Positions 8,808 to 17,330 of a DNA stretch of 64,000 nt are shown here, piece by piece. The notes beneath the pieces are model-generated. The model was not told where the DNA came from. It searched no databases and saw only the letters and a program-made list of their open reading frames with translations. Both the position numbers and the translations under genes were made by a program. Positions within the stretch are counted from its first letter, which is position 1. The number at the start of each line of letters is the position of its first letter. Source of the stretch: Rhizorhabdus wittichii RW1 (lineage in GTDB: Bacteria; Pseudomonadota; Alphaproteobacteria; Sphingomonadales; Sphingomonadaceae); assembly GCA_000016765.1 (NCBI GenBank), contig CP000699.1, forward strand, positions 3,559,001-3,623,000, given 5' to 3'.

Positions 8808-10483
8808 TGGTGGCGGGGCCGATCCTGATCGCGTCGATGGCCTCCGGCACCGCGCAGGCGGCCGATTTCATCCTGAGCGGCGGGGAAATCTACACCCCCT
8901 CGGGATGGGTCGATGCGATCGCGGTGCAGGGCGACCGCATCGCCGCCGTCGGCGATGGGGCCGCGCTGAAAAAACGCTATCCGGCGATCACCACCATCGT
9001 CGATCTTGCCGGCAAGACCGTGATGCCCGGCCTCCACGACATGCATGTCCACCCGCTCGGGGCCGGGCTTTCGCTCCAGCAATGCAAGTTCGAGCAGGGG
9101 TCGACGCCGCAGCAGATCCTCGACGCCGTCACGGCCTGCGTGAAGAAGGCCAAACCGGGCGCATGGATCGTCGGCGGACAATGGGCGGCGAGCTCGTTCG
9201 GCGACACCCCTCCCAACCGGCAGATGCTGGACGCGATCGCTCCGAACAATCCGGTCTCGCTGACCGATATCAGCGGCCACAGCAGCTGGGCCAACAGCCT
9301 GGCGCTGAAGGCCGCGGGCATCGCGCGCGGCACGCCCGATCCCAAGGGCGGGATCATCGAACGCGACGCATCGGGCGAACCGAACGGCCTGTTGCGCGAA
9401 AGCGCGGCCCATCTCGTCCGCCAGAAGATTCCGGCGCCGAGCGCGGAGGACAATGTCCGGGCCTTGAAGACCGGCATCGACATGCTCGTCTCCTACGGCG
9501 TCACCGCGCTCGTCGACGCGGTGGTCACCCCCGATGGGCTGTCGGCCTATCAGACGCTGACGGCGCGCAACCAGCTCAAGGCGCATGTCCGCGGCTGTCT
9601 CGTCTACGGGCGCACATGGGGCGACAACAGCGCCTTCGACCGGACGATCGCCGATCGCGAGCGCTACGGCTCGGACCGCTTCAAGCTCGATTGCGTCAAG
9701 GTCTTCGAAGACGGCGTTCCGACCGAAAGCCACACCGCGGCCCTCATCGATCCCTATGCCCCCGACGAGCATGGCGAGGTCAAGGAGCCGAAGCGCGGCC
9801 TGCTGCTCGTCCAGCCTGCGGAACTCGATCCGCTGGTCACCCGGCTCGACAAGATGGGCGTCACGGTCAAGTTCCACGCGGCCGGCGACCAGGCCTCGCG
9901 CACCGCGCTCGACGCCATCGCCGCGGCGCGCAAGGCCAATGGCCCCGACGGACCCACCCATGACGTCGGCCACCTGACCTTCATCCAGCCCGAGGACATG
10001 AAGCGCGCCAAGGCGATCCGGGCGACGCTCGAATTCTCGCCCTATCTGTGGTTCCCGTCGCCGATCAACGACGACATCATCAAGGCTTCCGGCGCCGAGC
10101 GCATCAAGCGCGTCTGGCCGGTGCGCGAGGGGCTGGATTCGGGGGCGCTGGTCGTCGCCGGCTCCGACTGGTCGGTGATTCCGTCGGCCAATCCCTGGAT
10201 CGGCATCGAGACGCTGGTGACGCGCAAGGCGCCCGACAATCAGCGCCCCGGCGAGGTCTATGGCCCGGACGAAGCGATCACCCTCAAGGAAGCGATCGAC
10301 ATCTTCACGATCAACGCCGCCAGGCAGTTCGGCTATGCCGACAGCCACGGCACGATCGAGGCCGGCAAGGTCGCCGACTTCATCGTCCTCGATCGCAATC
10401 CGTTCAAGATCGCCGCTACCGATCTTCACAACGTCGTCGTCACGCAGAGCTATGTCGGCGGCGAACTGATCTACGCGAAATAG
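8762..10483 (+). CDS. Exported YtcJ-like amidohydrolase 1 (Amidohydro_3)
   Basis: A 573-aa metal-dependent hydrolase of the amidohydrolase superfamily, predicted periplasmic. The signal peptide spans about 1-33 (basic GIRKGIRR, hydrophobic core, cleavage after TAQA). The N-terminal beta-sandwich strand is ILSGGEIYTPSGW; the metal motif is PGLHDMHVHP; further metal/active-site segments are VKFHAAGDQ, DVGHLTF and AGSDWSVIPSANPW. Four cysteines (QQCKF, TACVKK, RGCLVY, LDCVKVF) are conserved in all four paralogues here, as expected for disulfides in an exported enzyme. Relatives include N-substituted formamide deformylase (NfdA), which frees amines from formamides. An amide or carbamate substrate is inferred. 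Its neighbour 10576 has exactly the same length. Confidence 0.85.
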   Translation: MVSGSAGIRKGIRRMMVAGPILIASMASGTAQAADFILSGGEIYTPSGWVDAIAVQGDRIAAVGDGAALKKRYPAITTIVDLAGKTVMPGLHDMHVHPLGAGLSLQQCKFEQGSTPQQILDAVTACVKKAKPGAWIVGGQWAASSFGDTPPNRQMLDAIAPNNPVSLTDISGHSSWANSLALKAAGIARGTPDPKGGIIERDASGEPNGLLRESAAHLVRQKIPAPSAEDNVRALKTGIDMLVSYGVTALVDAVVTPDGLSAYQTLTARNQLKAHVRGCLVYGRTWGDNSAFDRTIADRERYGSDRFKLDCVKVFEDGVPTESHTAALIDPYAPDEHGEVKEPKRGLLLVQPAELDPLVTRLDKMGVTVKFHAAGDQASRTALDAIAAARKANGPDGPTHDVGHLTFIQPEDMKRAKAIRATLEFSPYLWFPSPINDDIIKASGAERIKRVWPVREGLDSGALVVAGSDWSVIPSANPWIGIETLVTRKAPDNQRPGEVYGPDEAITLKEAIDIFTINAARQFGYADSHGTIEAGKVADFIVLDRNPFKIAATDLHNVVVTQSYVGGELIYAK

Positions 10484-10572
10484 GCCGTGCCGGCGGCGGG
10501 GCGGGCGGCTGGTCGCCTCGCGCATCCGCCGTCGCGCAGGCCGGCCGCATCGGCTTTCGATCAAGGGAGATG

Positions 10573-10621
10573 ATCATGATTTCAGGATCGGCGGGAATTC
10601 GGAACGGAATCCGGCGGATGA
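10573..10621 (+). repeat. Conserved leader of amidohydrolase 2, copy of 8759-8807
   Basis: Second copy of the 49-bp leader described at 8759. Similarity at DNA level is higher than needed to conserve a signal peptide, which suggests fairly recent duplication or gene conversion. Confidence 0.65.
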
Positions 10622-12297
10622 TGGCGGCCGCCGCGGTGGCCGGGCTCGTGTCGGCGGCGCAGGCGGCTTCGCCGACCACCGTCTACACCAACGGACAGGT
10701 CTATACGCCGGGCGGCTGGCAGACCGCCTTCGCGGTGCGCGACGGCCGCATCGTCGCGGTCGGCAGCGACGCCGAGGTGCGCAAGGCCGCGCCGGGCGCC
10801 GCGCAGGTCGACCTCGCCAGCCGCACCGTGCTGCCGGGCCTGTACGACATGCACGTCCACCCGGTGCTGCAGGCGAAGGGCGGGGAGGGCAGCTGCCGCA
10901 TCTCGCCCGACCTCGCCCCGAAGCCGTTCCTCGCCGCCGTCGCCGACTGCGCGAACGAACAGCCCCAGGGCGGTTGGGTGACCGGCGGCCAGTGGCAGTC
11001 GTCGGTGCTGACCGGCACCCCGATCACCGCCGCGACGCTCGACGCCGCGACCCCCGGTCGGCCGGCGCTGCTGTTCGACGTCAGCGGCCACAGCCTGTGG
11101 ATCAACAGCCGCGCGATGGCGATCGCGGGGATCACCCGCGACACGCCCAACCCCGAGGGCGGCATCATCGAGCGCGACGCCGCCGGCAACCCGACCGGCA
11201 TCCTGCGCGAGACGGCGCGCGACCTGGTGCTCCGGCACGTCCCGCCCCAGTCGCAGGAGCTGACCCAGGCGGCGCTGCGCAAGAATCTCGACCTGCTGCT
11301 GTCCTACGGCATCACCGGCTATGTCGAGGCGATGGCCTTCCGCGACGACCTCGAGGTCTATGACGCGCTCTACGACAAGGGCCAGCTCAAGCAGCATGTC
11401 CAGGCCTGCATCGCCTATAGCCATGCCGGCCATGTGAACCCCGATCTCGAAGCGACGATCGCGGCGATCCCGACCTATACGCGCGACCGGTTCAAGCCGA
11501 CCTGCGTCAAGGTGTTCGCCGACGGCGTGCCGACCGAAAGCCACACCGGCGCGATGCTGGCGCCCTATGAGGCGGGCCAGCCCAACGCGCCGGCCAAGGG
11601 GCTGCTGCTGTTCGATCCGGCGACCTTCCAGCCGCGCATGGCCGAATGGGACCGCAAGGGCCTGAACGTGCTGTTCCACGCCGCCGGCGACGCGGCGGTA
11701 CGCGCCTCGCTCGACGCGATCGCCTATGTCCGCAAGGTCAACGGCCCGAACGGCCCGATGCACCAGGTCGGCCACGAGACCTTCGTCGACCCGGCCGACA
11801 TGTCGCGCGGCAAGGCGCTCAACGCCGCGCTCGAATTCTCGCCCTATCTGTGGGACCCGCAGCCGATCAACGACGACATCACCATGGCGGTCGGCGCCAA
11901 GCGGATCGAGCGCGTCTGGCCGATCAAGGAAGGCTTCGCCTCGGGCGCGCTGGTCGTCGCCGGGTCCGACTGGGCGGTGATCCCGGCGCCCGATCCCTGG
12001 CTGGGCATCGAGACCGCGGTGACCCGCCAGAATGTCGGCGGCAGCGCGAAGAGCTTCGGCCCGAACGAGGCGATCACCGTCGAGCAGGCGATCCGCATGT
12101 TCACGATCAACGCGGTGACCCGCATGGGCCTCGACAAGGAGCTTGGGTCGATCGAGGCCGGCAAGCGCGCCGACTTCATCGTCGTCGACAAGAATCCGTT
12201 CAAGATTCCGCCGACCCAGATACACAGCATCAAGGTGCAGCAGACCTATATCGACGGCGCGGTGGTGTTCGACCGCTCGGGGACCGCCGGCAAATGA
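10576..12297 (+). CDS. Exported YtcJ-like amidohydrolase 2
   Basis: Paralogue of the preceding gene, also 573 aa, predicted periplasmic. The ATG at 10576 is chosen because AGGGAG lies 6 bases upstream and the N-terminus then matches paralogue 1 (MISGSAGIR); an ATG at 10570 is a minor alternative. The signal peptide ends near VSAAQA. Metal and active-site segments are PGLYDMHVHP, VLFHAAGDA, QVGHETF and AGSDWAVIPAPDPW. The four conserved cysteines are present (GSCRI, ADCAN, QACIAY, PTCVKVF). The stop overlaps the start of the MBL-HD gene (ATGA), indicating translational coupling. Substrate range probably differs from paralogue 1, because the loop after the first metal motif (PVLQAKGGEG) is unlike it. 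Confidence 0.85.
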   Translation: MISGSAGIRNGIRRMMAAAAVAGLVSAAQAASPTTVYTNGQVYTPGGWQTAFAVRDGRIVAVGSDAEVRKAAPGAAQVDLASRTVLPGLYDMHVHPVLQAKGGEGSCRISPDLAPKPFLAAVADCANEQPQGGWVTGGQWQSSVLTGTPITAATLDAATPGRPALLFDVSGHSLWINSRAMAIAGITRDTPNPEGGIIERDAAGNPTGILRETARDLVLRHVPPQSQELTQAALRKNLDLLLSYGITGYVEAMAFRDDLEVYDALYDKGQLKQHVQACIAYSHAGHVNPDLEATIAAIPTYTRDRFKPTCVKVFADGVPTESHTGAMLAPYEAGQPNAPAKGLLLFDPATFQPRMAEWDRKGLNVLFHAAGDAAVRASLDAIAYVRKVNGPNGPMHQVGHETFVDPADMSRGKALNAALEFSPYLWDPQPINDDITMAVGAKRIERVWPIKEGFASGALVVAGSDWAVIPAPDPWLGIETAVTRQNVGGSAKSFGPNEAITVEQAIRMFTINAVTRMGLDKELGSIEAGKRADFIVVDKNPFKIPPTQIHSIKVQQTYIDGAVVFDRSGTAGK

Positions 12298-13874
12298 GCC
12301 CCGGCGGGATCGCGCGCGCCGTTCTGCGCAGCGGCGCGCTGGTCCTGCTGACGAGCGTGGCGGCGGCGCCTTCCGCGTCGTCCGCCGCGCCGCCGGCCGC
12401 GGCGGCCCGGCATCCGATGACGGTCACGGTCTACAAGGGCGACTTCGCCACCGTGAACTCGTTCATCTTCTCCAACGGCCGCTCGCTGGTGGTGATGGAC
12501 GTGCAGCGCAAGGCCGCCGAGGCGCGCAAGCTGGCCGCCGCGATCAAGGCGATGAAGCTGCCGCTGACGCACATCCTGATCAGCCACGGCCACACCGATC
12601 ATTTCACCGGCATGGCGGTGTTCCGCGAGGCCTTCCCCGACGCGCGGATCGTCGTCGCGAACGAAGAGATCAAGACCGATATCGAGCGCTACGCCGTCTA
12701 TATGGACACGGGCGGCGAGACCGGGGCCGAGCCGCCGCTCGATCCCGCGCTCAAGCCGAAGACCGCCGACCATCCCGACGGCTTCGACTATGAGCGCAAT
12801 ATCGAGGTGCTGGCCTCGCCGAGGCTGGAGATGGTCGGTGGCGGCACGCTCGAACTCGACACCGATCATGCGCGCGCGGAGGCGCCGCATATCACCACCG
12901 TCTACAGCCCCGATCTCAACGCGCTGTTCCTGTCCGACCTCGGCTACAACGGCGTCCATTTCTGGATGGGCGACGACATCAGCCGCGAGGACCTGCTCGA
13001 CTGGCGCGCCGAACTGCTGCGGATGAAGGCGCGCTACGCCCGGCTCGACCCGATCGTCTATCCGGGCCATGGCGACCCGAGCGACATGCGGATCTTCGAT
13101 CCCTCGGTCCGCTATATCGACGATTTCCTGCGGGTGACGGCGGCGGCGAAGACGCCCGAAGAGGCGATGGCCCGGATGGTCGCGCTCTATCCCGGCTACA
13201 AGCAGGCCGACTTCTTCCTGAAGTACAGCGCGATGGAGCATGTGCCGGTGCGGCCGACGACGGTCGGCCATCGCGCCGAGGCGGGCTGGCGCGCCACGGT
13301 CCGCGCGCTCGCGGCGGCCGAGTTCCGCAACCCCGCCTGGGGCTATTCGCACAGCGCGCGCGACTATGCGCTGGCGCGGCAGCTCGCCCGCGCCGACGGC
13401 GTGCGGCTCGACGACGACGTGCTGTTCGCGGCGGCCTGGCTGCACGACATGGCGGCCTTTCCGAAATGGGAGGCGGCGGGCGTCGACCATGCCGATCGCG
13501 CCGCCGACACGGTCGACACCCTATTGAAGGGCAGCGGCTTTCCCGAGGGCAAGATCGACGCGGTCCGCGCCGCGATCCGCACCCATATGTTCGATCGCGA
13601 TCCCAAGACGCCCGAGGCGCTCTACCTGCACGACGCCGATGCGCTCGACTGGCTCGGCGCGGTCGGCGTCGCGCGGGTGATGGCGCTCGCCGACGCCCAG
13701 GGCGGCAAGCCCGACGGGCCGGACGTGGTGAAGATGCTCGAGGACAATCTGGCCAAGGTGCCGGCGCGGGTGCTGTCGCCGGCGGGCAAGGCGCTGATGC
13801 CGGGCCGCAAGGCCGAGCTGGAGGCTTTCCTGCGGCAGCTCGGGGCCGAGACCGAAGGTCTGGCGACATTGTGA
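12294..13874 (+). CDS. Exported metallo-beta-lactamase-fold / HD-domain fusion hydrolase
   Basis: A 526-aa two-domain protein. A signal peptide or Ala/Pro-rich leader covers about 1-40. Residues 45-265 are a metallo-beta-lactamase fold with the HxHxDH motif HGHTDH at 98-103, a bridging Asp in LFLSD (215) and a late His in YPGHGDP (259). Residues about 330-520 form an HD metal-dependent hydrolase domain: His353 (YSHSARDYALA), His384-Asp385 (AAWLHDM) and Asp447/Asp449 (LHDADALD). Both domains look catalytically complete. The start overlaps amidohydrolase 2 by 4 bp. HD domains usually act on phosphoesters or nucleotides, so an exported one fused to an MBL enzyme within an amidohydrolase cluster is unusual. 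The substrate is unknown; the MBL half could cleave an amide, ester or lactone. Confidence 0.85.
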   Translation: MSPGGIARAVLRSGALVLLTSVAAAPSASSAAPPAAAARHPMTVTVYKGDFATVNSFIFSNGRSLVVMDVQRKAAEARKLAAAIKAMKLPLTHILISHGHTDHFTGMAVFREAFPDARIVVANEEIKTDIERYAVYMDTGGETGAEPPLDPALKPKTADHPDGFDYERNIEVLASPRLEMVGGGTLELDTDHARAEAPHITTVYSPDLNALFLSDLGYNGVHFWMGDDISREDLLDWRAELLRMKARYARLDPIVYPGHGDPSDMRIFDPSVRYIDDFLRVTAAAKTPEEAMARMVALYPGYKQADFFLKYSAMEHVPVRPTTVGHRAEAGWRATVRALAAAEFRNPAWGYSHSARDYALARQLARADGVRLDDDVLFAAAWLHDMAAFPKWEAAGVDHADRAADTVDTLLKGSGFPEGKIDAVRAAIRTHMFDRDPKTPEALYLHDADALDWLGAVGVARVMALADAQGGKPDGPDVVKMLEDNLAKVPARVLSPAGKALMPGRKAELEAFLRQLGAETEGLATL

Positions 13875-13894
13875 CGATGGGAGGGGGCGCGACG

Positions 13895-15604
13895 ATGCGG
13901 ATGATGGCGAAGCTGCTGGCGGGCGGGGCGCTCGCGCTGGTCGCGGCGGGGGCGTTCGCGGCGGAGAAGCCGGCGGACATGATCCTGCTCAACGGACAGG
14001 TCCGCACCCCCGGCGGCTGGGCGGAGGCGTTGGCGATCCGCGACGGCGTGATCGTCGCGGTCGGCGACGCCAAGGCGGCCGAGGCCTGGCGCGGCGAGGG
14101 ATCGAAGGTCGTCGACCTGCAGGGCGCGGCGGTGCTGCCCGGCCTCCACGACATGCACGTCCACGTCCAGTCGGCCGGCCTCGAACAATATAGCTGCGGC
14201 TTCGCCTATGGCGCCAAGCCCGCCGCCATCGCCGCGCGGGTGAAGGAATGCGCCGCCAAGGCCGCGCCGGGCGCGTGGATCATCGGCGGCAACTGGGTGG
14301 CGGCGGTGTTCGCCAAGGGGCAGCAGAACCGCGCCTTCCTCGACAAGGTCGCGCCGAACAACCCGGTCTTCCTGTCCGACGAATCGCACCATAGCGGCTG
14401 GGCCAATTCGAAGGCGCTCGAACTGGCGGGCATCACCCGCGACACCAGGGACCCCGAAGGCGGCGTCATCGACCGCGACGCCAAGGGCAACCCCACCGGC
14501 GTGCTGCGCGAGGCGGGAACCTTCGCCGTCCAGAAGGTCATCCCCGCGCCGACCGAGGCGCTCAACCGCAAGGCGCTCGCCCTCGCGACGCGGCAGATGC
14601 TGTCCTACGGCATCACCTCCTTCACCGACGCCTGGCTCGACCCCCAGAACCTCAGGACGCTGTCCGACCTGTCGGGCGAGGGCATCGTCAAGCAGCGGGT
14701 GCGCGGCTGCATCTTCTGGGCGCCGGACGACAAGGATTCGGAGCGGCTGATCGCGGCGCGCGCCTTCTACGCCAAGCCGCGCTTCAAGCCCGACTGCGTC
14801 AAGTTCATGCTCGACGGGGTCCCGACCGAGAGCCACACCGCCGCGATGCTCCATCCCTATCAGGGGATCGCGGCCGACGATCCCAAGGCCAAGGGCATAT
14901 TGATGGTCCCGCAGCCCGCGCTCGACGAGGCGGTGGCGCGCTTCGACCGGATGGGGCTGCACATGAAGTTCCACGCCGCCGGCGACGGCGCGGTGCGCGC
15001 GGCGATCGACGCGGTCGAGCATGCCCGCAAGGTCAATGGCTGGGGCGGATCGTCGCACGAGCTGGCGCATGACAGCTTCGTCGACCGCGCCGACATCCCG
15101 CGCGCCCGCGCGCTCAACCTGACCTGGGAATTCTCGCCCTATATCTGGTATCCGACGCCGATCGCCGACGTCGACGTCCGCAAGGCGGTCGGCGACGAGC
15201 GGATGAAGCGCTTCACCCCGATCGCCGACGCGATGGCGACGGGCGCCAACATCATCGCTGGCTCCGACTGGTCGGTGGTCCCCTCGGTCAATCCCTGGCT
15301 GGCGATCGAGACGATGGTGACGCGCCAGTCGCCCGGCGGCAGCGCGAACAGCGTCGGCCCCGACGAGAAGGTCACGCTCGACCAGGCGCTGCGGATGTTC
15401 ACCGAGAACGCCGCCGCCGCGATGGGCGACCGCGACCTGGTCGGCTCGATCGAGCCCGGCATGCATGCCGACATCGTCGTGACCGAGAAGAACCCGTTCA
15501 AGGTTCCGGTCACCGAGATCCACGACACCAAGGTCCGCATGACCTTCATCGACGGCGAGCTGGTCTATGATGCCGCCAACCCGCCGCCGCTGACCGCCGA
15601 ATGA
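13895..15604 (+). CDS. Exported YtcJ-like amidohydrolase 3
   Basis: A 569-aa exported amidohydrolase with the signal peptide MRMMAKLLAGGALAL...FAAE. The start at 13895 has GGAGGGGG 7 bases upstream; in-frame starts at 13871 (GTG) and 13877 (ATG) are less well placed. Key segments are PGLHDMHVHV, MKFHAAGDG, ELAHDSF (His positioned as in the paralogues) and AGSDWSVVPSVNPW. All four conserved cysteines are kept (YSCGF, KECAAK, RGCIFW, PDCVKF). It is much closer to paralogue 4 than to 1 or 2, with an identical 49-base run (14031-14079 against 15754-15802). It lies 20 bp after the MBL-HD gene and is probably in the same transcript. Confidence 0.85.
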   Translation: MRMMAKLLAGGALALVAAGAFAAEKPADMILLNGQVRTPGGWAEALAIRDGVIVAVGDAKAAEAWRGEGSKVVDLQGAAVLPGLHDMHVHVQSAGLEQYSCGFAYGAKPAAIAARVKECAAKAAPGAWIIGGNWVAAVFAKGQQNRAFLDKVAPNNPVFLSDESHHSGWANSKALELAGITRDTRDPEGGVIDRDAKGNPTGVLREAGTFAVQKVIPAPTEALNRKALALATRQMLSYGITSFTDAWLDPQNLRTLSDLSGEGIVKQRVRGCIFWAPDDKDSERLIAARAFYAKPRFKPDCVKFMLDGVPTESHTAAMLHPYQGIAADDPKAKGILMVPQPALDEAVARFDRMGLHMKFHAAGDGAVRAAIDAVEHARKVNGWGGSSHELAHDSFVDRADIPRARALNLTWEFSPYIWYPTPIADVDVRKAVGDERMKRFTPIADAMATGANIIAGSDWSVVPSVNPWLAIETMVTRQSPGGSANSVGPDEKVTLDQALRMFTENAAAAMGDRDLVGSIEPGMHADIVVTEKNPFKVPVTEIHDTKVRMTFIDGELVYDAANPPPLTAE

Positions 15605-15617
15605 CGAAGAGGAGACG

Positions 15618-17315
15618 ATGATGATGGGTGTGGCAGCCAGGGCGACGGCGCTCGGGGCGATGCTCCTGGCCGGCGCGGCGATGGCCGAGGCGCCGGCCGA
15701 CACGATCCTGCTCAACGGGCAGGTCTACACCCCCGGCGGCTGGGCCGAGGCGCTGGCGATCCGCGACGGCGTGATCGTCGCGGTCGGCGACGCCAAGGCG
15801 GCGGAGGCCTGGCGCGGCGCGGCGTCGAAGGTCGTCGACCTGAAGGGCGCGGCGGTGTTCCCCGGCCTCCACGACATGCACGTCCACACCCAGTTCGCCG
15901 GGCTCGAACAGTTCGCCTGCGGCTTTCCCAACGCCGCCAAGCCGGCGGTGATCGCGGCCCGGATCAAGCAATGCGCGGCAAAGGCCGAGCCGGGCGCCTG
16001 GATCGTCGGCGGCAACTGGTCGGCCGGCTCCTTCGCCAAGGGCCAGCAGAACCGCGGCTTCCTCGACAAGGTCGCGCCGAACAACCCGGTGCTGCTGTCG
16101 GACGAGGCGCACCACAGCCTGTGGGCGAACAGCAAGGCGATCGCCGCGGCGGGCGTCACCCGCGACACCAGGGACCCGGCCGGCGGCATCATCGAGCGCG
16201 ACGCGAAGGGCGAGCCCAACGGCCTGTTCCGCGAGAATGCGGCGGGCCTGCTCGACAAGGCGATGCCCGAGCCGTCCGACGCGCTGAAGCGCAAGGCGAT
16301 GACGCTGTCGACGCGGCAGATGCTGTCCTACGGCATCACCTCCTTCACCGACGCCTCGGTCCGGGTCGGCAATGTCCGCACCCTGTCCGGGCTGGCGCGC
16401 GACGGCATCATCAAGCAGCGCGCGCGCGGCTGCATCGTCTGGTCGCCCGGCGACGCCAATGGCGAGATGCTGATCCGCACCCGCGCCGACTATACGGTCG
16501 GCCGCTTCAAGGCCGACTGCGTCAAGGTCTTCATGGACGGCGTGCCGACCGAGAGCCAGACGGCGGCGATGCTGCATCCCTATCATGGCGATCCGCACGG
16601 GACCGGCATCCTGATGATCCCGCAGGCCGCGCTCAACGACGGCATCGCGCGGTTCGACCGCATGGGCCTCCACGTCAAGTTCCACGCCGTCGGCGACGCG
16701 GCGGTGCGGTCGGCGCTCGACGCGGTCGAACATGCCCGCAAGGTCAACGGCTGGGGCGGGTCGGCGCACGAGGTCGGCCACAACACGTTCGTCGACCGCG
16801 CCGACATCCCGCGCGTGCGGGCGCTGCACATGACCTGGGAGTTCTCGCCCTATATCTGGTATCCGACGCCGATCACCGACGTCGACGTCCGCAACGCGGT
16901 CGGCGACGAGATGATGAAGCGCTTCATCCCGATCAAGGAGGCGCTCGACACCGGCGCCAACGTCATCGCCGGCTCCGACTGGTCGGTGGTTCCGTCGGTC
17001 AATCCCTGGATCGCGATCGAGACGATGGTGACGCGCCAGAAGCCGGGCGGCGGCGACAAGACGATCGCCCCCGACGAGCGCGTCACGCTCGACCAGGCGC
17101 TGCGCATCTTCACGTCGGACGCGGCGGCGGCGATGGGCGATCGCGATCAGGTCGGCTCGATCGAGCCCGGCATGCATGCCGACATCGTCGTGACCGAGAC
17201 CAACCCGTTCAAGGTTCCGGCCACCCAGATCCACGACACCAGGGTCCGCATGACCTTCATCGACGGCGAACTGGTCTATGACGCGGCCAATCCGCCGCCG
17301 CTGACTGCCGACTGA
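15618..17315 (+). CDS. Exported YtcJ-like amidohydrolase 4
   Basis: A 565-aa sister of paralogue 3, with the signal peptide MMMGVAARATALGAM...AMAEA and a Shine-Dalgarno AGAGGAG just upstream. Metal segments are PGLHDMHVHT, VKFHAVGDA, EVGHNTF and AGSDWSVVPSVNPW; cysteines are FACGF, KQCAAK, RGCIVW and ADCVKVF. Only 13 bp separate it from paralogue 3. Most changes between 3 and 4 fall in the loops after the metal motif (SAGLEQYS versus FAGLEQFA) and in the mid-barrel region, so the pair may have diverged in specificity after duplication. It is followed at 15 bp by the amidase. Confidence 0.85.
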   Translation: MMMGVAARATALGAMLLAGAAMAEAPADTILLNGQVYTPGGWAEALAIRDGVIVAVGDAKAAEAWRGAASKVVDLKGAAVFPGLHDMHVHTQFAGLEQFACGFPNAAKPAVIAARIKQCAAKAEPGAWIVGGNWSAGSFAKGQQNRGFLDKVAPNNPVLLSDEAHHSLWANSKAIAAAGVTRDTRDPAGGIIERDAKGEPNGLFRENAAGLLDKAMPEPSDALKRKAMTLSTRQMLSYGITSFTDASVRVGNVRTLSGLARDGIIKQRARGCIVWSPGDANGEMLIRTRADYTVGRFKADCVKVFMDGVPTESQTAAMLHPYHGDPHGTGILMIPQAALNDGIARFDRMGLHVKFHAVGDAAVRSALDAVEHARKVNGWGGSAHEVGHNTFVDRADIPRVRALHMTWEFSPYIWYPTPITDVDVRNAVGDEMMKRFIPIKEALDTGANVIAGSDWSVVPSVNPWIAIETMVTRQKPGGGDKTIAPDERVTLDQALRIFTSDAAAAMGDRDQVGSIEPGMHADIVVTETNPFKVPATQIHDTRVRMTFIDGELVYDAANPPPLTAD

Positions 17316-17330
17316 GGCCGGGGGAAACAC

